From NCBI GenBank assembly GCA_002354735.1, contig DEMD01000012.1, positions 538-64,537 on the forward strand: a DNA stretch of 64,000 bases, given 5' to 3'. A program made the translations under genes and the position numbers. The stretch's first letter is position 1. Each line of letters begins with the position of its first letter. This stretch comes from Gammaproteobacteria bacterium UBA2679. GTDB taxonomy: Bacteria; Pseudomonadota; Gammaproteobacteria; Pseudomonadales; Oleiphilaceae. The notes beneath the pieces were generated by a model. The model saw nothing but the letters and a program-made list of their open reading frames with translations. It was not told the origin of the DNA and ran no database searches. Shown here piece by piece: positions 20,112-30,350 of the stretch.

Positions 20112-21656
20112 TCACTGGCTGTGCAAATACTGACTCAGTCGAAAGCCCAGCAGATACAGCAAGGCGAAATAGATGCCGACACCGCCGCCAGCTAGCGCAA
20201 GCATCCACCCACCCTTTTCATACCAGCTCGCACTGTACCAGAACGCATCGTCGGGTGTGGCGAGCAAGAGCAGAATTGCCAGGCCGGTCATGGCTACGAA
20301 GAGCTTCCCAAAGAAGAGTCCCCAGCCTTGCTGACGATGGTACACACCCTGCTTGTGCAGGGTGTACCACAGCAGCCCAGCGTTCAGCGCACCCGAGATG
20401 CTGGTTGCTGCTGCAAGCCCCACATGCGCGAGCGGCACGATAAGCGCGAGATTCATCACCATGTTCGCAACCATGGCAATGATGCCGATTTTTACGGGAG
20501 TCCGTGTATCCTGCCGCGAAAAAAATCCTGGGGCCAGCACCTTGATCAACATGAAGAATGGCAAGCCTACCGCATATGCCTGCAAACTCCTGGAGGACTG
20601 CATAACATCGTAGTCAGTCAGTGCACCATGCTGAAATAGCGTTGCTATCAACGGCTCTGCGAGCCAGGTAAGCGCTAACGTGGCCGGCATGGCGATGATG
20701 AGCACCATTCGAACCCCCCAGTCGAGCGTGCGCGAGAACTCGGCCGTTGAGTTGCTGGCATGCCGGCTGGAAAGCGTGGGCAATATGACAGTCGCAACTG
20801 CTATGCCGAACACACCGAGCGGTAGTTCGGTGAGTCGATCCGAATAATAGAGCCATGAGACGCTACCAGTTTCGAGGAACGACGCGAGCACAGTGTCGAG
20901 CAAGAGATTGATTTGGCTGACACTCACGCCAAAGAGCGCAGGGAGCATGAGCCTGCCTATTCGCCTTACCCCCTCATGCCGCGTATCGAGGACGGGCATC
21001 GGCAGCAGCCCTATCCGGTGGAGAAACGGTAGCTGGAAGAGCAACTGCGCCACACCAGCGATGAGGACGCCCCAGGCCAGAGCCGCTATTGGCTCGTCCA
21101 TATTGGCACTGAGGAAATATGCCGACATGATCAGGCTTAGGTTCAGCAGAACCGGTGTGATAGCCGGTATCGCAAAATAGCCGTAGTTGTTGAGCACGGA
21201 GCCCGCAAAAGCTGTCATTGAAATCAGAATGAGATATGGGAAGGTCAGGCGCAGCAGGTCGGTCGTCAACGCCAGCTTCTCAGCGTCTTCGGAAAAACCT
21301 GGCGCGAACAGAAACGCCAGAACATCGGCGCCAGCCACACCTATCAGGGTTACGACCAACAAAACGAGTCCCAGCGTACCGCCTACACGACTCACCAGCT
21401 CTCTGACTTCCGCGAGCGAATAGCGCGTCTTGTATTCACTCAACACAGGTATGAAGGCCTGAGAAAACGCACCTTCGGCGAAAAGCCGGCGCATGAAGTT
21501 GGGAATTTTGAAGGCCACGAAAAACGCGTCGGCACCAGCGCTAGCACCAAACAGGTTGGCGATCACCATATCCCGGATCAGGCCAAGCACTCGTGATATC
21601 ATGGTCATGGCACCGACCACACCACTTGAGCGCAGCAGAGATGGCGGACGTTTCAC
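20112..21656 (-). CDS. murJ: Lipid II flippase MurJ
   Basis: A 514-residue MOP-superfamily transporter with about 14 hydrophobic segments, responsible for moving lipid II across the inner membrane for peptidoglycan synthesis. The N-terminus (LLRSSGVVGAMTMISRVLGL) and GASAGADAFFVAFKIPNFMRR are typical MurJ/MviN signatures, with family-essential arginines and aspartate in this area. It precedes ribF by 100 bases and is divergent from rpsT, the common gammaproteobacterial arrangement. Confidence 0.96.
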   Translation of the reverse strand: MKRPPSLLRSSGVVGAMTMISRVLGLIRDMVIANLFGASAGADAFFVAFKIPNFMRRLFAEGAFSQAFIPVLSEYKTRYSLAEVRELVSRVGGTLGLVLLVVTLIGVAGADVLAFLFAPGFSEDAEKLALTTDLLRLTFPYLILISMTAFAGSVLNNYGYFAIPAITPVLLNLSLIMSAYFLSANMDEPIAALAWGVLIAGVAQLLFQLPFLHRIGLLPMPVLDTRHEGVRRIGRLMLPALFGVSVSQINLLLDTVLASFLETGSVSWLYYSDRLTELPLGVFGIAVATVILPTLSSRHASNSTAEFSRTLDWGVRMVLIIAMPATLALTWLAEPLIATLFQHGALTDYDVMQSSRSLQAYAVGLPFFMLIKVLAPGFFSRQDTRTPVKIGIIAMVANMVMNLALIVPLAHVGLAAATSISGALNAGLLWYTLHKQGVYHRQQGWGLFFGKLFVAMTGLAILLLLATPDDAFWYSASWYEKGGWMLALAGGGVGIYFALLYLLGFRLSQYLHSQ

Positions 21657-21796
21657 GGGCTTGGGGTCAGGCAGATCGGGCGGTGTTTCCTGCGTGGTTT
21701 GAATGGGCCACCTCCGGGCTGTTGAACACGCTGTGTCAGGCGGGTGATGCTAATGTATTGTGAGATCAATACAAGCAAAATCTTTACGGTTAAATA

Positions 21797-21825
21797 TTGA
21801 CATCAGAGTTTCAAAGCATCATCAT
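21797..21825 (+). promoter_or_regulatory. Candidate sigma-70 promoter of rpsT
   Basis: TTGACA at 21797-21802 matches the -35 consensus exactly. CATCAT at 21820-21825 is a 4-of-6 match to the -10 after a 17-base spacer. Transcription would begin about 75 bases before the rpsT start codon. The -10 is weak, so this is a candidate only. Confidence 0.4.
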
Positions 21826-21908
21826 TCCGCGTCATTTTTACAGGTATTCAAGCGACTCGTAGAGCTGCTCTTGCCTGTTCCGGAAGAATCCTTAAAGGAG
21901 TGTTTACC

Positions 21909-22178
21909 GTGGCGAATATCGCATCAGCCAAAAAACGCGCTCGCCAGCAGGTCAAGCGTCGCGCACACAACATGAGCATCCGCTCAATGGTCAGAACCCA
22001 GACCAAGAAAGTGATCAATCATATTGAAGCAGGCAACCAGGAACAGGCAGCCGCCGCCCTAAAGCATGCAGCACCTATCATTGACTCAATGGTCAACAAG
22101 GGCATTTACACCAAGAACAAGGCTGCCCGCACCAAGAGCAGACTGAATGCGCGTATCAAGGCTATGAACGCGGCCTGA
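21909..22178 (+). CDS. rpsT: 30S ribosomal protein S20
   Basis: S20 binds 16S rRNA early in 30S assembly. The 89-residue basic helical protein reads MANIASAKKRARQQ from a GTG start at 21909, with AAAGGAG 8 bases upstream. In E. coli the gene also has a non-ATG start that takes part in autogenous control, so the GTG here may serve the same purpose. A reading frame starting 9 bases earlier would begin inside the ribosome-binding site. It is a single-gene unit, divergent from murJ, and ends with a strong terminator. Confidence 0.97.
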   Translation: MANIASAKKRARQQVKRRAHNMSIRSMVRTQTKKVINHIEAGNQEQAAAALKHAAPIIDSMVNKGIYTKNKAARTKSRLNARIKAMNAA

Positions 22179-22233
22179 TCAACCAGCCTCGACGGGTCAA
22201 CCGACCTAGATAAGGCTTGATCGGCAAGATTTG

Positions 22234-22261
22234 AAAAGAGGCGCCTCGAGCGCCTTTTTTC
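22234..22261 (+). terminator. Intrinsic terminator of rpsT
   Basis: AGGCGC (22239-22244), a 5-base loop, GCGCCT (22250-22255) and a run of seven T form a standard Rho-independent terminator; the flanking AAAA extends the stem with the T-run. It lies about 60 bases after the rpsT stop. Confidence 0.9.
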
Positions 22262-22328
22262 GTTTCTTGAATTCGGGTCCGATGCAGCGAAACACGACGC
22301 CTTAGCGCCTGGTTATTGCCACCAGCAA

Positions 22329-24783
<2,455 letters not shown>

Positions 24784-24831
24784 TCAACTGAAAAATAACT
24801 TCCAAAACCATGATACGACAGAATCGGAGGC

Positions 24832-24866
24832 AAAAAAAAAGCTTCACCATAATAGCAAAGCTTTTT
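24832..24866 (-). terminator. Intrinsic terminator after rplU-rpmA
   Basis: On the minus strand AAAAAGCTT (24858-24866), a 13-base loop and AAGCTTTTT (24836-24844) are followed by an uninterrupted T-run (A-run at 24832-24840 on the plus strand). It lies about 40 bases after the rpmA stop and should separate rplU-rpmA from obgE at least partly. Confidence 0.8.
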
Positions 24867-24905
24867 AGCTTCGAAAGGTCGACGCTACCGCCGACCTCCG
24901 TCAAA

Positions 24906-25169
24906 TCAGGCTTCTACAGCCAGAATGCTGACGGTACGACGCTGGAGTGGACCCTTGACTGCAAAATGCACGTGACCATCAGAGGTCGCGAACAGGGTGT
25001 GGTCACGGCCACAGCCCACGTTTTCACCAGGGTGGTACTCGGTACCGCGCTGACGAACAAGGATGTTACCGGCCTTTACCAGCTCACCACCAAACTTCTT
25101 GACGCCAAGACGCTTGGATTCCGAATCACGACCATTTCTGGTACTACCGGCGGCTTTTTTATGTGCCAT
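24906..25169 (-). CDS. rpmA: 50S ribosomal protein L27
   Basis: L27 sits near the peptidyl-transferase centre, its N-terminal tail reaching the tRNA ends. The 87-residue protein starts [20 protein letters not shown], the uncleaved gammaproteobacterial form, and carries the usual core [19 protein letters not shown]. It follows rplU by 30 bases. Confidence 0.98.
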   Translation of the reverse strand: MAHKKAAGSTRNGRDSESKRLGVKKFGGELVKAGNILVRQRGTEYHPGENVGCGRDHTLFATSDGHVHFAVKGPLQRRTVSILAVEA

Positions 25170-25199
25170 GACAAAACTCCTTCAAATGGGTTCAGGTGA

Positions 25200-25508
25200 T
25201 CAGGCAGAAATGCCGGTGATCTTGACTTCGGTATACCACTGACGGTGGCCAGCACGCTTCATGCTGTGCTTACGACGACGGAACTTGATGATGGTCACTT
25301 TCTTGTGACGACCGTGGGAAATCACTTCCGCAGTGACCACCGCACCTGGCACGGTAGGCTCACCGATCTGAATGTTTGCACCACCGATCATGAGCACGCG
25401 CTCGAAGTTGAGCGACTCGCCAGTAGCGACTTCAATTTTCTCGAGCTTTAGAGTTTCGCCTTCAACGACTCTGTGCTGCTTGCCACCGCTTTCTATTACA
25501 GCGTACAT
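25200..25508 (-). CDS. rplU: 50S ribosomal protein L21
   Basis: L21 is a 23S rRNA-binding protein of the 50S subunit. The 102-residue protein starts [14 protein letters not shown] and ends in the [17 protein letters not shown] region conserved in the family. AGGAAAC lies upstream of the ATG. It heads rplU-rpmA; a good sigma-70 promoter lies about 280 bases upstream, giving a long leader. Confidence 0.98.
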   Translation of the reverse strand: MYAVIESGGKQHRVVEGETLKLEKIEVATGESLNFERVLMIGGANIQIGEPTVPGAVVTAEVISHGRHKKVTIIKFRRRKHSMKRAGHRQWYTEVKITGISA

Positions 25509-25791
25509 AATATGTTTCCTGGACTGACCATCTCCGCGACACAGCGTCGCGAGAGCCTGGACTTGCTGATTTGATGTACTGCAGGCGACTATCTTACTTA
25601 TAACCGCTAACCGCTATAGCCGAGATAAGCTGTAGCCTGCCTTACTACGCCACTGAAACGCAGTGACGTTCTCGTCTGTACCGCCCGCTTTGCATCTGCA
25701 CCGGCTATCGCGCAATCGGTGCCTTTTATGATCCTGCTTCCATGAACGCCTGCTGGCGCTCTGTAGCAGAGGGGACTCGCAGAGGGCGCGG

Positions 25792-25820
25792 ATTATACAA
25801 GAGCTGCCATCACGAGGCAA
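25792..25820 (-). promoter_or_regulatory. Sigma-70 promoter of rplU-rpmA
   Basis: On the minus strand TTGCCT (25815-25820) and a perfect TATAAT (25792-25797) are 17 bases apart. Transcription should start near 25785, leaving a leader of about 275 bases before rplU. This is the clearest sigma-70 promoter in the window. Confidence 0.8.
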
Positions 25821-25846
25821 TAGTGAGTGTGACCAGCACACCCTGC

Positions 25847-25875
25847 TTGACACCAAATGGCTGTCTACCTAGCAT
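25847..25875 (+). promoter_or_regulatory. Candidate sigma-70 promoter of ispB
   Basis: TTGACA at 25847-25852 is a perfect -35 and TAGCAT at 25870-25875 a 4-of-6 match to the -10, with a 17-base spacer. It points to ispB, about 190 bases upstream of its start, and is divergent from the rplU promoter. Confidence 0.5.
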
Positions 25876-26070
25876 GGAGCCGGTGTCAGCACGATCATGC
25901 GACGTCAGCAGACGGGCCGCCTCTGCATTCCTGGGCCAGGTAGCCCGAGAAGACCAGCACCGGCGGCCTATTCATTAAGGCATTTTTGCAGAATGGACTG
26001 GTAAGGCGACAGGAAGTCCTCTGATCAGACACCTGTCCACCCAAGTTCACATAGCGCGGTGAGACGAGTC

Positions 26071-27099
26071 ATGATCAATATGGTGAGCGACATATTCGCT
26101 CCAGTCGAAGCAGATTTCGAGCGCGCCAACGCACTCATCCTCAATCAGCTTCATTCCCGGGTCCCGCTTGTCGAGACCATTGGCAAGTACATTGTCGAAT
26201 CTGGCGGCAAGCGCATGCGACCGCTGCTTGTGCTCCTCATATCCCGTGCCCTGCAAGCAACATCTGCAGCTGCTCGACGAACAGAATCGGATGACTTTAG
26301 CGTAGGTGGTGAACTGTTTCCCCAACGGGTCGGCCTGGCTACAGTCATTGAGTTCCTGCATACGGCAACTTTGCTCCACGATGATGTGGTCGATGATTCC
26401 GGCATGCGCCGCGGCCGGGCGACGGCGAACGCACGCTGGAACAACGCGTCCAGCGTATTGGTCGGTGACTTTCTCTACTCCAGATCTTTCGAACTCATGG
26501 TCACCCTGGGCAATCTCGAAGTCATGGCCATTCTGGCTGGCGCGACCAACGTCATTGCAGAAGGCGAGGTATTACAACTTACCAATGTCCGCAACCCCAA
26601 TCTGTCCGAAGCCGACTACCGTCGCGTCATTCATGCCAAGACAGCGATGCTGTTCCAGGCTGCCGCGCAGGCTGCGGCAGTGCTGGCTGGTGCAAGCGCT
26701 GCGATGCAGTCAGAACTGCGGGATTTCGGTAGCGACCTTGGTATGGCCTTCCAGCTCATCGACGATGTGCTCGACTACGCCGGCGACGCGGAGAAAATTG
26801 GCAAGAACGTTGGCGACGACCTGGCCGAGGGCAAGGTTACCTTGCCCCTCATCGAGGCCATGCGACGCGCTCCACCGGATGACGTTCAAATCATCCGCAA
26901 GGCAATTCGTAGCGGCGGTGTTGAAGACATGAGCGAGGTCATGCGGATTGTGAATGACACAGCGGCTCTCGATCATGTTCGCACATTGGCACAAAACTAC
27001 GCCGACGCCGCTGAAGCACGCCTTGAAGGTCTGGCGGACTCGGCAGCGCGCAGGGCCTTGCGCAGCCTGTGCCATCTTGCGGTGAGTCGAGATGCCTGA
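26071..27099 (+). CDS. ispB: Polyprenyl (octaprenyl) diphosphate synthase
   Basis: A trans-prenyltransferase that builds the ubiquinone side chain from IPP. The 342-residue protein has the first aspartate-rich motif LLHDDVVDDSGMRRGR and the second LIDDVLDYAGD, both needed for Mg2+ and diphosphate binding, plus GGKRMRP for IPP. I chose the ATG at 26071 because GGTGAG lies 7 bases before it; a GTG at 26059 is less likely. The chain length cannot be read with certainty from sequence. It lies divergent from rplU, as in many gammaproteobacteria. Confidence 0.93.
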   Translation: MINMVSDIFAPVEADFERANALILNQLHSRVPLVETIGKYIVESGGKRMRPLLVLLISRALQATSAAARRTESDDFSVGGELFPQRVGLATVIEFLHTATLLHDDVVDDSGMRRGRATANARWNNASSVLVGDFLYSRSFELMVTLGNLEVMAILAGATNVIAEGEVLQLTNVRNPNLSEADYRRVIHAKTAMLFQAAAQAAAVLAGASAAMQSELRDFGSDLGMAFQLIDDVLDYAGDAEKIGKNVGDDLAEGKVTLPLIEAMRRAPPDDVQIIRKAIRSGGVEDMSEVMRIVNDTAALDHVRTLAQNYADAAEARLEGLADSAARRALRSLCHLAVSRDA

Positions 27100-27130
27100 C
27101 GTCATATCGCGTCCGATGGCAGACTGAACG

Positions 27131-28813
27131 ATGCAGCCGCTCGACGAAGCCAATATCGATATCCTTTTCCGAGAGACTGAGGAGGCGCCCTGCCAGATCG
27201 CCAGTCTCAATCTCATCGGCCCCAGCGCGAGCGGCGAAACCATTACGCTGGCGCACGTACTCGAAGTCCTGAATGAACGGGTGCCGGCAACTGCACACGG
27301 GCGGCAACGCTTGGTTCAGGCACCTATGCAGCCGGAGCAGGCCTACTGGATCGACGACGAGCAGTTTTCCATCCAGCGTCATGTGACACACCATGATCAA
27401 TCTGGCGTGCGCTCTGTTAATGGTCTTTTGAACCTGAGCGCCGAGTTGGCGGCACGACCACTGCCGCGTGACCGGCCACTCTGGCAGGTTGTGTTCTTCG
27501 ACGGCCTGCGCCTGAAGGACAAGCCTGAACTGAGCGCCGCCATTCTCGTCATTATTCATGAAGTACTCATAGAGGATTCCTCAGGCGAACAGGTCCTCGA
27601 CTGGCTACTCGATTTTGCGCCTGATGAACAGCGGTCCATAGAGCCACGGCCCTTTAACCCTGAACCGGTTCCTGGGACCCTGGAAATGCTCGGTCGATCG
27701 CCCATGAGTCTGCTTCAGGTACCGTTTCGTTTGGTCGGTCGTGTGAAGGACAGTGCAGCATCACTGTTTTATCAACTCCTGATGGAACGACTCGAAAAGC
27801 TGCCTTTTCCCGGCAGGCTCTTGCGGTCTCGACCGGCCACCTTCAACAATCCCGTGAGTAGCGCGCGAACCGCGAGCAATTTTCAATGCGATTTGCAGCG
27901 ACTTCAAAACCTGAAGGCGCTCTCCCCGAAAGCTACGCTCAACGACGTGATCCTCACGCTGATCTCCCTGGTGATCGAACTCTGGCAGAAACAGGGAGAC
28001 TCACCGGACACTGATAACAACTCCATGACTGAGAACGGCGCTGCAGAGCGCCGTCGACAGAACTCTCTGATCGCACTAGAGCCAGTATCGGTGCGCAGCA
28101 CCCGCATCAATACCCCGGTGGGATCCGAGCTGACGGCAATGCTTATCGATCTAAGCCTTGAACAGACCGTACCGGCAGGTCGCCTGGAAGCCATTCACAA
28201 CAATGCGCTCGCGTCGAAGATCTACCAGCAGGCCATTTCAGCCTCGAGACTCAGAACCACTGCGCCATCGGCGATGCTGGGGCTGGCAGCCAGAGTCTAT
28301 GGCGAGTTTCAGCTCGCCCAACAGCATAAGCCCTTATTCAACCTACCCATTACGAATATCCCAGGACCAGCGTCACCGCTTTATTTTGGCGATTTCCCTG
28401 TACCCGACAAGCTGGGGCTGACGCCGCTATATAACAATCTAGGCCTGGCGGTCGTTGTAATCAGTTACAACGGCAAGATGAACTTTACCCTGCATTATTG
28501 CCAGGATCTCATGCCGCCGCTCGGGGAGTTAACTACACTCTTCGAGTCGGCAATAGCTACCCTGGATGAGTCGCTCTCAGCGGGGATCGCCCCTGAAGCG
28601 GCGCCGGACAGACCCGAAGACAGTCAGCCGGTTCCCGCTGGAGGATTGGCTGGGCTGATCGGGGATCTGAAACGGATATTCCAGGGACTTGCGAGAAATT
28701 CGCTGGCGGAGGCTTTGGTGAAGAAACAGCGACAGGCAAAAGCCGAAACTGCAGATACCGCTGCAGCGGACGTGGCGCCCACTGGAAAGCAGGCGCGCGA
28801 CAGCGAACGCTAG
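27131..28813 (+). CDS. WS/DGAT-family acyltransferase homologue with degenerate active-site motif
   Basis: The 560-residue protein resembles bacterial wax ester synthase/diacylglycerol acyltransferases, which make storage wax esters or triacylglycerol. Family features are the N-terminus MQPLDEANIDILF, PLPRDRPLWQVVFFDGL, and the C-terminal domain signature NLPITNIPGPASPLYFGDF. Where the family has HHxxxDG this protein reads IHEVLIEDSSG: only one histidine remains and the Asp-Gly pair is not in register. A polar Ala/Glu-rich tail (about 490-560) is extra. It follows ispB by 31 bases. It may be inactive, have altered chemistry or be a structural paralogue. Family assignment is fairly sure; activity is not. 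Confidence 0.75.
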   Translation: MQPLDEANIDILFRETEEAPCQIASLNLIGPSASGETITLAHVLEVLNERVPATAHGRQRLVQAPMQPEQAYWIDDEQFSIQRHVTHHDQSGVRSVNGLLNLSAELAARPLPRDRPLWQVVFFDGLRLKDKPELSAAILVIIHEVLIEDSSGEQVLDWLLDFAPDEQRSIEPRPFNPEPVPGTLEMLGRSPMSLLQVPFRLVGRVKDSAASLFYQLLMERLEKLPFPGRLLRSRPATFNNPVSSARTASNFQCDLQRLQNLKALSPKATLNDVILTLISLVIELWQKQGDSPDTDNNSMTENGAAERRRQNSLIALEPVSVRSTRINTPVGSELTAMLIDLSLEQTVPAGRLEAIHNNALASKIYQQAISASRLRTTAPSAMLGLAARVYGEFQLAQQHKPLFNLPITNIPGPASPLYFGDFPVPDKLGLTPLYNNLGLAVVVISYNGKMNFTLHYCQDLMPPLGELTTLFESAIATLDESLSAGIAPEAAPDRPEDSQPVPAGGLAGLIGDLKRIFQGLARNSLAEALVKKQRQAKAETADTAAADVAPTGKQARDSER

Positions 28814-28824
28814 GCGTTCGCTTT
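28802..28824 (+). terminator. Terminator hairpin containing the stop codon of the acyltransferase
   Basis: AGCGAACGC (28802-28810) and GCGTTCGCT (28814-28822) form a perfect 9-bp stem. The 3-base loop is TAG at 28811-28813, which is the stop codon of the upstream gene. Only a weak T-rich stretch (TTTGCTTT) follows. It also stands between convergent genes. Confidence 0.7.
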
Positions 28825-28866
28825 GCTTTGGTGTTCAAAAGATTAAGTGGGTAAATCCTTCCGCGC

Positions 28867-29652
28867 TCATTGGAAAGCCCATCGCAAAAATTCTTTCTTG
28901 TCTTCCTTGCTCGCTTTACCCCAAAGCACCTTTAACCCCTCCAGCCGGCTGACACCATCCGCACTCTCTGAGCCAGACGCCGAAGCTGCTGCCCCCGTCT
29001 TGGCGTTGGCGGCTATCGCGGGCGCATCTACTGTAGCGCCTGAGCTTACAGGTACCGGAACCGGTAAGGGAGCCGCAGACGAACCAGCACCAACTGTCTC
29101 CCCTGGCGCTACCGCCGTTGAATCTGAGGTCGCGACCGTGTCAGCCGCCATCATGCGACTACGCTGAGCGACCTGTTCTCCGGACTCGCCGACAATTTCA
29201 GCAGAGAACTTGGCGGCCATAGTCTGCGCATCACGGATATTCTTTGCCTCGCGGTGGGTAATTTTGTAGCGGCCACCTGGCTCAAGATCAATGACCGCTT
29301 CGATCGGCACAGAGTCAACGTTCTGCACCTTGGCAGTATCCTCGGCGAAATCCTCACGCTCTACGCCTCGTGGCACTGACCAGATCGAATTGTATTGGTA
29401 CACAATGGTGTGCTCACCGGGCAGCAACTCATAGGTCATGCTGATGCTGTCGGTAAGATAGGTCTTCTGTTGCTGACCATCGATGCTAATCATCTTGATA
29501 GTGGCGGGGGTCTCAATCCGCGCCACCTGCGACTCGTCCCGGCTGCCGCCATCATAGACTCTGACTACACGGGATGATGCCGAACAGGCGACGATCAGGC
29601 TCGCCAAAACCATGATGAGCAGGGTGCGCAGGATTACTGGACGGTATGACAA
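28867..29652 (-). CDS. DUF2057-like (YccT-type) putative lipoprotein
   Basis: A 261-residue predicted envelope lipoprotein. I place the start at a TTG (29652) because GAGAGG lies 8 bases upstream and it gives a normal signal (SYRPVILRTLLIMVLASL) ending in the lipobox LIVAC. The early part (IKMISIDGQQQ...LLPGEHTIVYQY) and the very C-terminus (LKVLWGKASKEDKKEFLRWA) resemble DUF2057/YccT proteins. Between them lies a low-complexity Ala/Pro/Ser/Val linker of about 70 residues. YccT-type proteins are little understood. No operon partner: the neighbour is convergent on one side and divergent on the other. An ATG-less start lowers confidence in the N-terminus. Confidence 0.65.
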   Translation of the reverse strand: MSYRPVILRTLLIMVLASLIVACSASSRVVRVYDGGSRDESQVARIETPATIKMISIDGQQQKTYLTDSISMTYELLPGEHTIVYQYNSIWSVPRGVEREDFAEDTAKVQNVDSVPIEAVIDLEPGGRYKITHREAKNIRDAQTMAAKFSAEIVGESGEQVAQRSRMMAADTVATSDSTAVAPGETVGAGSSAAPLPVPVPVSSGATVDAPAIAANAKTGAAASASGSESADGVSRLEGLKVLWGKASKEDKKEFLRWAFQ

Positions 29653-30066
29653 GCAGAAAACCTCTCGTGGATGTGAATTTTCGAATGACCTGAACCTTAG
29701 GGGTAGCTCAGGGCAGTAATGCAGACCTACCATCGCAGCTTTTGTGCACTATCGCCAGACGCCAGGTGTTGTGGATCACAAATTTAGCGATGCCGATAAA
29801 TGTCTTCTACACTAATAGAACAAAAGCTGTACACTTCTCAATAACAAGACGCAAGTCGTTACAATAATAAAATGTTCTGGCTGTGAACAGCTTTGTTTAG
29901 CCGCTGGATCTTGATACGAAAATGCAGAATTCTCAATTGGTGGCTTAACTCTTTAAAGGCTGAGTACCGTGTGTAGCCGAACTGCTCGAGCAGCAGTACA
30001 TACGGGGTGTGCAAGGTCTGCAGGAGCAGCTAATACGCGCAAACTGGCTTGATGGAGAACAGTCTC
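29653..30066. other. AT-rich intergenic region with several inverted repeats
   Basis: These 414 bases between divergent genes are visibly more AT-rich than the rest (about 29770-29900). They contain the near-palindrome TTGTGGATCACAA (near 29770), the separated pair AAAGCTGT (29823-29830) and ACAGCTTT (29887-29894), and the perfect 12-base palindrome CTGCTCGAGCAG (29982-29993) about 75 bases before the next gene. The stretch TTACAATAATAAAATG may hold a -10 element. I cannot assign regulators, and I see no gene or RNA that I recognise. Confidence 0.45.
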
Positions 30067-30297
30067 ATGGCCATGGATAACAGGAATGGAGAAGGCGGTG
30101 TTGTGCCTTTCCGGACTGACCGGTTTTTCTCGGTCAGTGAAAAGTGGTACTTCTCGACTCGTGAAGGATTTGATAGCGGGCCTTATGCCAATAAGGAGCG
30201 TGCTGCGGAAGGGCTTCGTCGGTTTCTCAAAGTTGCCCAGCTCCTGCCTTCCGGCGGCCAGATTGGCAACGCGATGCGAGCTCACCGCGTCTACTGA
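30067..30297 (+). CDS. DUF6316-family small protein
   Basis: A 76-residue soluble protein. The segment RTDRFFSVSEKWYFSTREG followed by GPYANKERAAEGLRRFL matches my memory of the DUF6316 family of short gammaproteobacterial proteins, in which a WYFSTREG-like core and a following helix are conserved. The ATG at 30067 has GGAGA 8 bases upstream; an ATG and TTG 15-18 bases earlier are alternatives. It stands alone after an AT-rich, dyad-containing upstream region, and is convergent with thiL. Function unknown. Confidence 0.7.
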   Translation: MAMDNRNGEGGVVPFRTDRFFSVSEKWYFSTREGFDSGPYANKERAAEGLRRFLKVAQLLPSGGQIGNAMRAHRVY

Positions 30298-30350
30298 TGA
30301 AGCATTGGCAGGTTGCACAAGGGGCTACGACTGAACTGCGGTAGTCCGCA

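Larger units (their letters stand above)
25509..26070. other. Intergenic region between divergent rplU and ispB
   Basis: These 562 bases hold a minus-strand promoter for rplU (25792-25820), a plus-strand candidate for ispB (25847-25875), and a bulged hairpin close to the rplU start: CGCGAC at 25535-25540 pairs with GTCGCG at 25546-25551, extended by CTC/GAG. No coding frame here looks real; the short frames have no homology that I recognise. Confidence 0.6.

Noticed and set aside
24810..25199. 129-residue plus-strand frame opposite rpmA
   Set aside because: It is the antisense shadow of rpmA and crosses its terminator.
25614..25978. Short frames on both strands between rplU and ispB
   Set aside because: They overlap the promoters, have no clear ribosome-binding sites and resemble no family I know.
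29769..29782. TTGTGGATCACAA as a CRP site
   Set aside because: CRP sites have TGTGA and TCACA six bases apart; here the half-sites are only three apart.
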